Positions 1 through 8,490 of a DNA stretch of 64,000 nt are shown here, piece by piece (positions within the stretch are counted from its first letter, which is position 1; each line of letters starts with the position of its first letter). The stretch is from Acetobacteraceae bacterium (GTDB lineage: Bacteria; Pseudomonadota; Alphaproteobacteria; Acetobacterales; Acetobacteraceae), in the NCBI GenBank assembly GCA_024280945.1, contig JAMXLO010000096.1, forward strand, positions 16,891 through 80,890. The letters are read 5' to 3'. Made by a program: the position numbers and the translations under genes. Below the pieces are notes generated by a model. That model did no database searches. It had not been told where the DNA came from and saw only the letters and a list, made by a program, of their open reading frames with translations.

Positions 1-1938
1 CTGGAGCTGATGCAATTGTTCCTCGGTTCGCCTGTGTGTTTGCGCTGCCTCCTTGTCCGCAGTGATGTTTCGCCCGATCACGTAGATCAGCCCCTGTTCG
101 GCGGTCAGTGTCCAGTATATCCAACGATATGACCCATCCTTGTGTTTGAATCGGTTCTCCAGGCGTACAGAACCGGCACCCTCTGCGAGGCGTCTCCGGG
201 CTTCGACACCAATGACTACATCGTCAGGATGACGGAGCTGGTTGACGTGCTGTGACTTGATCTCCTCCTCGGTCCAGCCGAGCGTCTTGGTCCAGGCTGG
301 GTTGACGCTCGTGAAGTACCCTTCGAAGTTGCTGACGCCGAGCAGATCTTCGGAAACCTGCCAAATCCGATTGCGTTCCCGGGTCCGATCCATCAGTAGC
401 CGAGCCACGCGTTGACGTTCGCCGCTGCTCAACATCAACAGCACCCCAAGGAGGCTCGTACCAAGGACGCCAGTGACCAGAACTGCCCAGCTTTGCCAGC
501 TCTGGTGCCATGCCATGTACAGTTTGGTGGGGACTGTCGCAACTTCGTAACCTCGTCCGCCGAAGCGAATCGTGCGATCGTAATGTTCGGTATGGGCGAC
601 ACCTGGGGGGCTTTGATAGAGTACCTGCTTGGTCTGCCGATCGGCAAGCTGGACGCTCAGCATTTGCTTTGCCGAACCCAGTTGCGCTTCGACGCATTTG
701 TCGATCTGCAGGACAAAAAGCAACAGCCCAGCGCCATTGGATTCATTCGAAACCGCCAAGATCAACAGCACTCCGCTGCCACTGACCGGGGCCAATTTAA
801 TCGGCTCCGTCACGGTAACGGTGCCGGTGAGGACAGCGGCTTGAATTGCCGCCGCACGGATTGGCTCTGAGGTCAAATCGAACCCAATCGCCGTCCGGTC
901 GCCTTTGAGTGGTTCGACGTACGTGACGGGATAGTACTCCGCCTTCTCGCCAGTGGGGGCCGCGCTGCTTCCTTCGCTAAGAGTTCGAATAGCAAAGTCA
1001 GCGATACTCTGTCGCTGTTCCGCCTCGAATGCGGCGCGACTCGCTCCGGCAACGCGCGGCGCCCATTCGACGGCACCGATCGCCGGAAATCGCTGCAACA
1101 GGTGATTGGTAAGGGCGCCGAATTGGTTCCGGGTGATGCGATCCTGCGCTTTCCAGAAGGTGCCAAGCTGCCGGAGTAAATCTTCTTGCGCGGTCAGTTG
1201 GAATTGCAGCCGATCGAGGAACCCCTGTGACCGAAGCCGGAATTCCGCCAGTGACTGGTCTTCCTCTGCTTCTCGCGTGCGAACGAAGATTGCCAAAAAC
1301 AGCGAGAAGAACAGCAGCATGGGGACGGCTACATTGCGTGCTCGGCTGCGCCAAAGAACGCGCGGCTCGCCAGCAAGCACCATCATCAGCGGCAAGAAGA
1401 ACAGGACCCCTAATGTGTCACCGATCCACCAAGCAAACCAGTTGGAGCCGACTTGCGGCCGACTGATCCCACCAAGTGCTGTCAGTCCCCCCAGCGATAG
1501 CGTGACACTGGATGTACAGACCGCTGGGGATATGAGAAGGAACCGCGCCAGATCACGGACGTTATCCAGTCCCAGCGGGTAACCGATGAACCGCCGCAGT
1601 GACCATGCTCCGAAAGCTGCTTGACCTGTGGACGCCGCCGCAATCACGACTGCGATGACGACAAAAGTCCAAGTGTTCAGGTCATCGACCGTCGAGCCGA
1701 CCCACAGATTCAGGGCGAACGAACCGATGAACACCCAGGGCAGCACATTCCATCTTCCGATCAGAACCGCTGCCATCGCGATCCCTGCTGGTGGGAAGAC
1801 GGCTGTCGCGTAGCCCGGCGGGATCGCCAGAAGCAGTGCCAGGCGTCCGGTGATCGCGTAGGCCATGGCCAGCGCCAGTCCAGGGATGAAGTGCTGCTTA
1901 CTACTGACGAGCAACAAGGCGCGTTCGAACTGCATCAT
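1..1938 (-). CDS. Sensor kinase N-terminal part: MASE1, CHASE and PAS domains (runs off the left edge)
   Basis: The minus-strand frame is open for 646 codons from ATG ATG at 1938 to the window edge, so the C-terminal kinase (or cyclase) part is missing. Residues about 14-215 are strongly hydrophobic with several membrane segments, and the 'PPAGIA' and 'WWIGDTLG' stretches are typical of MASE1 sensors. Residues about 240-465 fit a periplasmic CHASE ligand domain, followed by a membrane helix near 481-505 and a PAS domain at about 515-635 ('NPAWTKTLGWTEEE', then 'NRFKHKDGSYRWIYW'). The protein therefore probably senses an extracellular signal through CHASE and a second cue through PAS. An AAAGGGGGA ribosome binding site lies 11 bases before the start. 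The output domain cannot be seen; a histidine kinase is the commonest partner, a diguanylate cyclase the alternative. Confidence 0.85.
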   Translation of the reverse strand, partial: MMQFERALLLVSSKQHFIPGLALAMAYAITGRLALLLAIPPGYATAVFPPAGIAMAAVLIGRWNVLPWVFIGSFALNLWVGSTVDDLNTWTFVVIAVVIAAASTGQAAFGAWSLRRFIGYPLGLDNVRDLARFLLISPAVCTSSVTLSLGGLTALGGISRPQVGSNWFAWWIGDTLGVLFFLPLMMVLAGEPRVLWRSRARNVAVPMLLFFSLFLAIFVRTREAEEDQSLAEFRLRSQGFLDRLQFQLTAQEDLLRQLGTFWKAQDRITRNQFGALTNHLLQRFPAIGAVEWAPRVAGASRAAFEAEQRQSIADFAIRTLSEGSSAAPTGEKAEYYPVTYVEPLKGDRTAIGFDLTSEPIRAAAIQAAVLTGTVTVTEPIKLAPVSGSGVLLILAVSNESNGAGLLLFVLQIDKCVEAQLGSAKQMLSVQLADRQTKQVLYQSPPGVAHTEHYDRTIRFGGRGYEVATVPTKLYMAWHQSWQSWAVLVTGVLGTSLLGVLLMLSSGERQRVARLLMDRTRERNRIWQVSEDLLGVSNFEGYFTSVNPAWTKTLGWTEEEIKSQHVNQLRHPDDVVIGVEARRRLAEGAGSVRLENRFKHKDGSYRWIYWTLTAEQGLIYVIGRNITADKEAAQTHRRTEEQLHQLQ

Positions 1939-2155
1939 GCGACGCTCAGTCCCCCTTTAGTCCATCCCCCAACTGGCGTCCGGCTGCGCGCAGGGTTCTA
2001 GGCATCAACCTTATAGAGATTACGCCATTTGTATTCGACAGAACATTGGACGAACAATCGCAGCGGAGCACCAGGTCAACTTCCAATCAAGAAAATGGTG
2101 TTTTACCGTTGCGGCCAATCAATTTCGATCAGAAACAACAAACCGGAGGCGTCCC

Positions 2156-3373
2156 ATGCCAATAAGCCGCCGATCCCTTCTCGCCACTGCCGCCGCTGCT
2201 ACCATCGCCCGCCGCAGGGCGCATGCCCAGACCAGGACGGTAATTCGGATCGGCGTTATCAATGACCAGTCTGGTCCGTATCGCGACGTCAATGGCCCGA
2301 CAAGCATTGCCTGCACTCGACAGGCAATTCAGGAATTCTCCGCTGGCGGCTTCGAGGTGGAAGTGTTGACCGCCGACCATCAGAACAAACCCGATGTCGG
2401 TACCGCGATCACCAGACAATGGATCGATCAGATGGGCGTCGACTTCATCCAGGACGGTGCGTCATCGGCGGTCGCGTTGGCGATAAGTTCGATCTGCCGC
2501 GAGAGAAACAAAGTGTTTGTACCCACCAGCACTGCCACCTCCGACCTTACCGGCAAGGCGTGCTCTCCGAATACCATACACTGGGTTTACGATACCTACA
2601 TGGAGGCCAAATCGACCGGGGGTGCCATGGTGAAAGCAGGCGGCGACACCTGGTATTTCATTACACCAAACTACGCGGCAGGTCTCGCCTTCCAGCGTGA
2701 TACCACAGGCTTCGTGGAAGCTGCCGGCGGCAAGATCCTGGGAAGTCACCAATACCCGTTTCCCGAGACATCCGACTTCTCAGCCCCATTGGTTGAGGCG
2801 AAGGCATCGGGTGCAAAGATCCTGGGTATCGCCGGCGCCGGCTCAGACCTTATCAACATCGTCAAGCAGGCGCACGAGTTCGGCGTGCAAAAGACGATGA
2901 ACCTGGCAGCGTTGATCGCGTATTCGACCGACGTTCACTCGATGGGATTGGAAACGGCGCAAGGACTACGTCTATCGGAAACGTACTATTGGGACCTCAA
3001 CGATCGAACGCGGTCCTTTCAGAATCGGATCAAGGACAAAGTCGCGCTGTGGCCGAACATGTCGCAGGCGGGCAACTACTCCTGCACATTGCACTACCTG
3101 AAGGCTGTGCAGACCATGGGCGCCGCGGCGGCCAAGGCAGACGGTGCGGCAACCGTCGCGCGCATGAAGGCGATGCCGACGGACGACGACTGCTTCGGCG
3201 CAGGGCGCATCCGCGAGGACGGACGCAAAATCCACCCAGTCTATCTGTTCGAGGTGAAGAAGCCAGCCGAGAGCCGGCACGAGTGGGACCTGTACAAGCT
3301 GATCGCCACTACGTCCGCCGAGGAGGCTTGGCGGCCGCTGACGGAGCGCGCCTGTCCGCTGGTCAAGGCGTAA
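2156..3373 (+). CDS. Branched-chain amino-acid type ABC transporter substrate-binding protein
   Basis: This 405-residue protein is a periplasmic binding protein of the Leu/Ile/Val type (Peripla_BP_6). Its leader carries a Tat-like 'SRRSLLATAAA' motif and ends near 'RAHAQ', so export of the folded protein is likely. The mature part starts with the usual 'IRIGVINDQSGPY' strand, and the 'TSTATSDLTGKACSPN' and 'TWYFITPNYAAG' blocks match ligand-cleft regions of the family. The length is typical. A GGAGG site sits 8 bases before ATG. No permease or ATPase genes of this transporter are nearby, so it is an orphan component here. The ligand cannot be read from sequence; amino acids, amides, urea and aromatic acids all occur in the family. 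Confidence 0.9.
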   Translation: MPISRRSLLATAAAATIARRRAHAQTRTVIRIGVINDQSGPYRDVNGPTSIACTRQAIQEFSAGGFEVEVLTADHQNKPDVGTAITRQWIDQMGVDFIQDGASSAVALAISSICRERNKVFVPTSTATSDLTGKACSPNTIHWVYDTYMEAKSTGGAMVKAGGDTWYFITPNYAAGLAFQRDTTGFVEAAGGKILGSHQYPFPETSDFSAPLVEAKASGAKILGIAGAGSDLINIVKQAHEFGVQKTMNLAALIAYSTDVHSMGLETAQGLRLSETYYWDLNDRTRSFQNRIKDKVALWPNMSQAGNYSCTLHYLKAVQTMGAAAAKADGAATVARMKAMPTDDDCFGAGRIREDGRKIHPVYLFEVKKPAESRHEWDLYKLIATTSAEEAWRPLTERACPLVKA

Positions 3374-3588
3374 GCAAGGCAAGAGCCTGCCCGGCCGGTT
3401 GCGGCGTCGCCACCAAGAACCGCGGTGAGCGTGTGGCGCCCGATCGGAGGAGCATGCTTAGCTTCAGCACGAAATAATCAGCCACCCTACGCGCTTGACC
3501 ACTGTCAGTTGCGATGTCTACAACCATAGGTGATAGGCCGAATCCGATACTGGCTGTATTCCGCGCAGCGATTCGGGGAGCACGCGCT

Positions 3589-4362
3589 ATGGTCATGCGG
3601 TTTCTGTTCTGCCTGACGAGTTCGCTCTTATCGGGATCTGTGATAGCGGTCTTGCTCACCGCCGTCGTGCAGCACGCCTTTCCTGAAGCATCCGAAAATC
3701 AGCAGCCCGCTCTGGGAGCATTGGCGACGAACCAAGACGGGCGGCCGGCGAAAGTCCCCCAGCAGCGTGAGCCAGCGACAGAACAGACCTCCCCCGAGAT
3801 CCGGGCAGTGGCGCTCAGGAATGGCGCTCCAGAACCGCCGGCGCCGGAACAGACGACCGATACGACGGTGCAACAGGATTCTTTCTCCGTCCTTCGGTCA
3901 CGCCCAGGGTCTTCCGTAGAACGGGAGCGATATCCGGAGTTCGCTGTCCTGACCCAACAGGCAGCGCAGAACAGGGGGCAGCTTCTCGCGGCTTCGGGAA
4001 CCACTGGCCTCTTGGAAGAAGGCGTTCAGGAGGCGCAAGCGACAGAAGCCGCTCCGGACCCTCCGAAACAACCGGATAAGCTTGCAGGTATCGCTCAACC
4101 GACTACCGGGCCACCAACCCAAGAGCGAGATCCCGCGACTGATCCGCTCATTCAGCAGAATGCACGGGACCACAAGCCAACTACAGCGGCGTCTCCGGTC
4201 GCACGGGGAGCGCATGTGCGAACGGCCATAGGCAGCCGCACAACGCGCAGCCGACAGATGACTCGCGGGTCTCACGCTGATCACGCCCACGGACGAACGG
4301 CAGACCGCTCCGCGGATCACCGCGGGTCCAGTCAACAGGCCCGGCGACAAGCGCAAAACTGA
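3589..4362 (+). CDS. Proline/alanine-rich protein with one N-terminal membrane segment, unknown function
   Basis: I do not recognise this protein. The start at 3589 is preferred over the upstream ATG at 3514 because GGGGAG lies 8 bases before it and the hydrophobic segment (residues about 4-25) then begins directly. After this signal anchor the chain is low complexity: Pro, Ala, Gln, Glu and Thr dominate to about residue 190, and the last 60 residues are rich in Arg, His and Ser. It has no recognisable folded domain and looks like an anchored, mostly disordered periplasmic tail. Codon-position GC bias and a clear ribosome binding site argue that it is real, but there is no homology argument. 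It stands alone between a binding protein and a repeat. Confidence 0.5.
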   Translation: MVMRFLFCLTSSLLSGSVIAVLLTAVVQHAFPEASENQQPALGALATNQDGRPAKVPQQREPATEQTSPEIRAVALRNGAPEPPAPEQTTDTTVQQDSFSVLRSRPGSSVERERYPEFAVLTQQAAQNRGQLLAASGTTGLLEEGVQEAQATEAAPDPPKQPDKLAGIAQPTTGPPTQERDPATDPLIQQNARDHKPTTAASPVARGAHVRTAIGSRTTRSRQMTRGSHADHAHGRTADRSADHRGSSQQARRQAQN

Positions 4363-4468
4363 AGCGTGTCAGATTGCCAACTGTTTGCAGACTTCGTTGG
4401 CGATGCGCGCGCGGAGATGCGGTAGTCTGAGCCGATCGCCCTTATCCTGAGGCTGCGGTGCTGCCGTA

Positions 4469-4537
4469 ATGAATATGCTGCTGGTCCTGCTCGTCGTATT
4501 GATCTGGTTCCTTATGCAGCACCACGAGTCGTTTTGA
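4469..4537 (+). CDS. Possible 22-residue membrane peptide
   Basis: A short frame encodes a peptide with a continuous hydrophobic core ('MLLVLLVVLIWFLM') and a 'QHHESF' tail, about the size of one transmembrane helix. No convincing ribosome binding site precedes the ATG, so translation is uncertain. It lies in the otherwise gene-poor stretch 4363-4828, just upstream of the CTAG-bounded repeat. It is recorded because the pattern is unlike random sequence, not because a function is known. Confidence 0.2.
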   Translation: MNMLLVLLVVLIWFLMQHHESF

Positions 4538-4559
4538 ACGGCTGGACCGGAATAGTCAT

Positions 4560-4731
4560 CTAGTAGTGGTGGTTCCAAAGTCCGCCGCTTTGCGGATCAG
4601 CCGCAGTAGCGAAACTTCGGAACCAGAAACCACAACTATTATAGAACCAATAGTTTGCTGGCGTCCTCATCGATTCGGAAGTCCGTATCTAGCGGATCCA
4701 CATTTTGACGGACGTCCGCATCGGACACTAG
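4560..4731 (+). repeat. CTAG-bounded dispersed repeat, copy 1 (172 bp)
   Basis: This segment begins and ends with CTAG and matches, in inverted orientation, the element at 22725-22889. Two 26-base blocks are identical between the copies (in the first 45 bases, and just after the middle). The second half, 4658-4731, folds back on itself around the motif GATTCGGAAGTCCGT. The middle CTAG seen in the other copy is CTGG here. It has no coding capacity. CTAG ends fit a non-autonomous element moved by an IS630-type transposase, which is known to target CTAG with TA duplication. That assignment is inference. Confidence 0.8.
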
Positions 4732-4763
4732 CCGATGGCTGCCTGAACCGGAAAAGCTGGTGC

Positions 4764-4794
4764 CGCTTTGCAGATACGCTTACCATGCAAAGCG
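4764..4794. promoter_or_regulatory. Inverted repeat CGCTTTGC-N15-GCAAAGCG upstream of the GFA gene
   Basis: A perfect 8-base inverted repeat with a 15-base spacer ends 34 bases before the start of the GFA-type gene. It could be an operator for a dimeric regulator or a hairpin in the 5' leader. It lies outside the CTAG repeat, which ends at 4731. No second copy was noticed in the window. Confidence 0.35.
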
Positions 4795-4828
4795 CACTTC
4801 CAAAGGAAGCGGCGTCTGGGGAGGAATC

Positions 4829-5236
4829 ATGACACATTATACCGGTGGCTGCCTGTGCGGCGCGGTAAGATACTCGATAGATGCGGAGCCGATCCGGCAG
4901 TTGCTTTGCAACTGCGTTGATTGTCAGAAGCAAACCGGAACTGCTTTCCTATCCGGCCTGCAAGTTCCATCCGAAGCGGTGTCCATTATTGGCGCGATGT
5001 CCACCTTTACGATGCCCGGCGGCCAGAGCGGTGAACCCATGCATCGGCGCTTTTGCAGCAAATGCGGCTCGCCGATCCTCATCGAAAAGGATGGGACAGG
5101 CAGAAGACTCATCATGGCGGGCACGCTCGACGACAAGTCTCAGTTCAAGCCTACCGTCAGTCTGTTCTGCGAGCAGGCTCCTTCGTGGGTCGTCATGCCA
5201 ACCGATACCGAGAACCTGCCGCGCTACTACACCTGA
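4829..5236 (+). CDS. GFA/CENP-V family zinc protein
   Basis: This 135-residue protein belongs to the glutathione-dependent formaldehyde-activating (GFA/Mss4-like) family. The zinc ligands are visible: C8 and C10 in 'GGCLCG', C27/C29/C32 in 'CNCVDCQKQTG', and C76/C79 in 'FCSKCGSP'. The start was moved to 4829 because GGGGAGGA lies directly upstream and the family normally begins at 'GGCLCGAVRY'; the upstream extension is not family-like. Most members have no proven enzyme activity, so glutathione or formaldehyde chemistry should not be assumed. The gene stands alone, with a repeat before it and an amidase 156 bases after it. A leader inverted repeat at 4764-4794 may control it. Confidence 0.88.
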   Translation: MTHYTGGCLCGAVRYSIDAEPIRQLLCNCVDCQKQTGTAFLSGLQVPSEAVSIIGAMSTFTMPGGQSGEPMHRRFCSKCGSPILIEKDGTGRRLIMAGTLDDKSQFKPTVSLFCEQAPSWVVMPTDTENLPRYYT

Positions 5237-5392
5237 ATCATGGCATCCCGCCTGAGCAGGTGGCGGGATCGAGCATAGCAACGAAATATGGAACTCGCTG
5301 ACGCCGCCCCGGCCTGGTTTTGCGCGATCTGTCAGCAGAACTAATCTCGGCACGCAAAGCTGACCAACCGAGCAGTCCGAGGAGGTACGAGC

Positions 5393-6739
5393 TTGCCCAC
5401 CAGCCTGACACCGCAGCGCCGTCCATATGTCAGTCGCACAGCCTCCTTCGCCGGCAGCGCCGACTCGCCCGTGCAGGTGCTGGAGGAATGTCTGGCCGAG
5501 ATCGACCGTAGGGAGGCGGAGGTCGGCGCCTTCACGGTAATCGACGCGGCCAAAGCGCGGGCCGCCGCCGAGGCATCAGCGGCGCGCTGGCGGGCGGCGA
5601 CGCCGCTTTCGGTCATCGACGGCATGCCGGTCGGCGTGAAGGACATGATCGACACCGCCGACATGGTCACGGGCATGGGCTCGCCACTCTTCGAGGGCTA
5701 CCGCCCGCTGTTCGATGCGGCCAGCGTGCAGGGCTTGCGCGAGGCCGGCGCGGTCATCGTGGGCAAAACTGTTACAACCGAATTTGCCTCGTCTCATCCG
5801 CGGGGGACGCGCAACCCGTGGGACCTCAGGCGGACACCCGGGGGCAGCAGCAGCGGATCGGCTGCGGCGGTCGGATGCGGCATGCTGTGCGGCGGTCTCG
5901 GTACGCAGGTGGTGGGCTCCATTCTGCGGCCGTCGGGTTTCTGCGGGGCCTATGGCTTCAAGCCCTCCGTGGGCGGGATCAACCGCGGCGGCAGCCTGGA
6001 TTATCTCAGCCAGAGCGTCACCGGCACGATTGCGGCAAGTCTCGCGGACGCCTGGGCGATGGCCCGTGTGGTCGCCGATCGGGTGGGCGGCGATCCTGGT
6101 TATCCCGGCCTGACCGGCCCGCTGAGCTTGCCGCCACCGCGACGACCGACGCGCCTCGCATTGCTGCACACAGCCGGATGGCCGATTTTGGCTGCCCCTG
6201 CCCGTGCCTCGCTCGAGGGGGCGGTGGACAGGCTGCGCGCAGTTGGCGTGACGGTGCTGACCCCGGACGACTGCCCCGCACTGGTTGCGGTGGAAGAGGC
6301 AACCTCAGACGCTCTGCAGATAACCGCGGGCATCAATGCATGGGAGTGGCGCTGGCCGCTGGGCAGTTTTGCGGCGCGCGATGCCTCGGTGCTGAGTGCG
6401 AGCGCGCTGGACCGTCACGCGAGATCGCATGCGATGACACAGCCGGAGTATGCGGCGCTTCTGGCCAAGCGTGACAGAGCGCGGGCAACCTACGCGTTGC
6501 TGGGTGAACAAGTGGACGCTGTCATCAGCGTTACCGCGCCTGGAGGGGCGCCAATCGGCCTGGAGAGCACGGGGAACCCGATTTTTGTCGTACCGGGCTC
6601 CATGCTGGGCGCCCCTGGTGTCAGCCTGCCGGTGCTGGACGATGGCGGCCTGCCGCTGGGACTGCAGCTACTGGGGTTCCCGCAGGCTGATGCAGACATT
6701 TTCGCCGTGGCAGGCTGGGTCGAGGGCGCATTGCGCTGA
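5393..6739 (+). CDS. Amidase signature family hydrolase
   Basis: This 448-residue protein shows the Ser-cisSer-Lys triad of amidases: K83 in 'GVKDMIDTADM', the Gly/Ser-rich loop 'TPGGSSSGSAAAVG' (S152-S154), and the nucleophile S176 in 'GTQVVGSILRPSGFCG'. The 'SILRP' version belongs to a common subgroup that deviates from the classical 'GSIRxP'. It hydrolyses a carboxylic amide to acid plus ammonia; the substrate is unknown, and this subgroup also contains misannotated GatA-like proteins. Translation probably starts at TTG 5393, with GGAGG 7 bases before it. It has no signal peptide, so it acts in the cytoplasm. A hairpin just after the stop may end transcription. Confidence 0.9.
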   Translation: MPTSLTPQRRPYVSRTASFAGSADSPVQVLEECLAEIDRREAEVGAFTVIDAAKARAAAEASAARWRAATPLSVIDGMPVGVKDMIDTADMVTGMGSPLFEGYRPLFDAASVQGLREAGAVIVGKTVTTEFASSHPRGTRNPWDLRRTPGGSSSGSAAAVGCGMLCGGLGTQVVGSILRPSGFCGAYGFKPSVGGINRGGSLDYLSQSVTGTIAASLADAWAMARVVADRVGGDPGYPGLTGPLSLPPPRRPTRLALLHTAGWPILAAPARASLEGAVDRLRAVGVTVLTPDDCPALVAVEEATSDALQITAGINAWEWRWPLGSFAARDASVLSASALDRHARSHAMTQPEYAALLAKRDRARATYALLGEQVDAVISVTAPGGAPIGLESTGNPIFVVPGSMLGAPGVSLPVLDDGGLPLGLQLLGFPQADADIFAVAGWVEGALR

Positions 6740-6743
6740 AATC

Positions 6744-6768
6744 CCGCGGGTCGAACCTGAACCCGCGG
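6744..6768 (+). terminator. Hairpin after the amidase gene
   Basis: CCGCGGGT and ACCCGCGG form a perfect 8-base stem with a 9-base loop, starting 5 bases after the amidase stop codon. There is no T tract, so a classical intrinsic terminator is not proven; it may instead protect the 3' end. Confidence 0.4.
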
Positions 6769-6902
6769 CGTGCATGACGCAACGAGAGCTGCAGTCTTCG
6801 CTTGACCCGCTCTACCCGGCGGTCAGGCTCACTGAGCCTGACGAACAGCGCGGCTGACATTTGGCCGCTGACATGGCACTGTCACGAATGTCGCATCGTT
6901 AA

Positions 6903-7940
6903 ATGAAAGAGCTGACTATGGATCGGCATTCGGCCCCGGATCCGTTGCACCCGCTGGGTGATGGCACCAGGGTGCTGGTGCAACCCGACGACGGCGTACT
7001 GCCTGTGCAGGAGCTGATCGGCAACGCCGAACGCTCGGTCTGGATCAAGCAGTTCACCTTCACCCATCCAAACCTGCTGGATGCTGTCATTGCCGCCCAT
7101 AACGCTGGCCGCGATGTCAGGGTCATGATGAACGCGCACCGGTCGTCAGGCGATCGGGCAAACGATGCCTCCTATGCCATGCTGGAGGCGGCTGGCGTCA
7201 GGGTGCAATGGAGCAGCCCAAGTTTTGCCGTCACGCACGAGAAGTCGATGCTGATCGACGACCGGCTGGCGATGATCGCTACGTTCAACTTTACCGAAAA
7301 GTACTTCACTCTGACGCGCGACTACGGACTGGTCACTGAACGACCCCCCGAGGTAGCGGAGATCCGCGCCTGCTTCGAAGCGGACTGGGATCGCCAGTCA
7401 TTTCATCCCGCACGAGGCACAGCGCTGCTGTGGAGCAATCTCAATTCCCGCCGCAACATGAGCGCGTTCATCGACACCGCGCGCCACAGCCTCGATGTCC
7501 AGCACCCCAAGTTCGTCGATGCCACCATTCTGGAGCGGATCGCTCAGGCCAGCCGCCGCGGCGTGAATGTGCGCGTGTTGTGCGGTGGCAAGCACGGAAT
7601 CAGCGAATGGGACGTGCTGGACACGTTCGCATCGCTCCGAGTGATGGACCAGTTCGGCGTCAAAGTTCGCAAGCAGAAGAATCTCCGGGTGCATGCCAAG
7701 CTGCTGATCGCCGATGGCCACAGTGCGTTGGTGGGCTCGATGAACATCGATCGCAGCGCTTTTGATGTGCGCCGGGAGCTGGGCGCGGTGGTGGCGGGAA
7801 GGGCCGCCGTGCATCTCCTGGCCAGCACGTTCGAGGCCGACTGGCATGCCGCGCATCACTACGATGCCCCTGATCCGCTGTTGTCACACACCCATGTGGA
7901 GGATGACTTCCCGCACGATCCAGACCTCGTCCATGAGTGA
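6903..7940 (+). CDS. Phospholipase D / cardiolipin-synthase superfamily protein
   Basis: Two HKD motifs are intact: H112-x-K114-x4-D119 ('HEKSMLID') and H264-x-K266-x4-D271 ('HAKLLIAD'). They form the bipartite active site of phosphatidyl transferases, phospholipase D and some nucleases. The 345-residue protein has no N-terminal membrane segment, unlike bacterial cardiolipin synthases (around 480 residues with two helices), so it is probably a soluble or peripheral family member. Its stop overlaps the next start by 8 bases (ATG at 7933), which couples it to the chromate transporter genes. That coupling is the only clue to its role. An internal ATG at 6918 is an alternative start. Confidence 0.88.
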   Translation: MKELTMDRHSAPDPLHPLGDGTRVLVQPDDGVLPVQELIGNAERSVWIKQFTFTHPNLLDAVIAAHNAGRDVRVMMNAHRSSGDRANDASYAMLEAAGVRVQWSSPSFAVTHEKSMLIDDRLAMIATFNFTEKYFTLTRDYGLVTERPPEVAEIRACFEADWDRQSFHPARGTALLWSNLNSRRNMSAFIDTARHSLDVQHPKFVDATILERIAQASRRGVNVRVLCGGKHGISEWDVLDTFASLRVMDQFGVKVRKQKNLRVHAKLLIADGHSALVGSMNIDRSAFDVRRELGAVVAGRAAVHLLASTFEADWHAAHHYDAPDPLLSHTHVEDDFPHDPDLVHE

Positions 7941-8490
7941 GACCGCCAGGGTTCCGCTTTGGCGCATCGCGCTCAGCTTCAATCAAATCGCGCTCGCCAG
8001 CTTTGGCGGCGGTCTGTCGGCCTGGTCGCGGCAGATGGTGGTCGAGCAACGACGGTGGATGAGCGATGAGGAGTTTCTCAGCGCGATGACCGTCTGTCGC
8101 GTGCTGCCCGGTGCCAACCAGGTGAACCTGGCGGTGTTCGTCGGCGCCCGGTTGCGCGGTGTCCCAGGCGCGATCGTCGCAACCACCGGGCTTCTGGCGG
8201 CCCCAATAGTGATCGTTCTGGTGCTCGGCGCCCTCTATATCGCGCATCGCAACGATGCGTCGGTGCAGGCGGTGCTGCGCGGCATGACTGCCGCCGCGGT
8301 CGCGCTGAGCCTATCGATGGCGTATCGAACCGGTCGTACATGTCTGCACAGCCCAGTCGCCTGGGCCTTGTTCGCGGCCGCGCTACTGGCAAGCGCGGTG
8401 GTGCGTCTGCCGCTGTTGATCGTGCTCTTGGTGCTGGCGCCCCTTGCAATGTGGTGGGCGTGGCCACGCCGGCGCCAGGCGGCATCGTGA
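7933..8490 (+). CDS. Chromate transporter, first (N-terminal type) subunit
   Basis: This 185-residue membrane protein carries one CHR domain. The 'LASFGGGLSAWSRQMVVEQRRWM' region (residues 19-41) followed by 'RVLPGANQVNLAVFVGARLRG' matches the N-terminal half of ChrA, although the usual FGGP is FGGG here. Four or five hydrophobic segments follow. The reading frame is open much further upstream, but the start was set at ATG 7933 because the CHR domain begins there and the upstream part lies inside the phospholipase gene. It should pair with the next gene to form a complete transporter for export of chromate or a related oxyanion. The substrate is assigned from the family only. Confidence 0.85.
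   Translation: MSETARVPLWRIALSFNQIALASFGGGLSAWSRQMVVEQRRWMSDEEFLSAMTVCRVLPGANQVNLAVFVGARLRGVPGAIVATTGLLAAPIVIVLVLGALYIAHRNDASVQAVLRGMTAAAVALSLSMAYRTGRTCLHSPVAWALFAAALLASAVVRLPLLIVLLVLAPLAMWWAWPRRRQAAS

Noticed and set aside
4560..4731. Remnant of a protein-coding transposase gene
   Set aside because: No frame longer than a few dozen codons, and no transposase motifs, are present in either copy.
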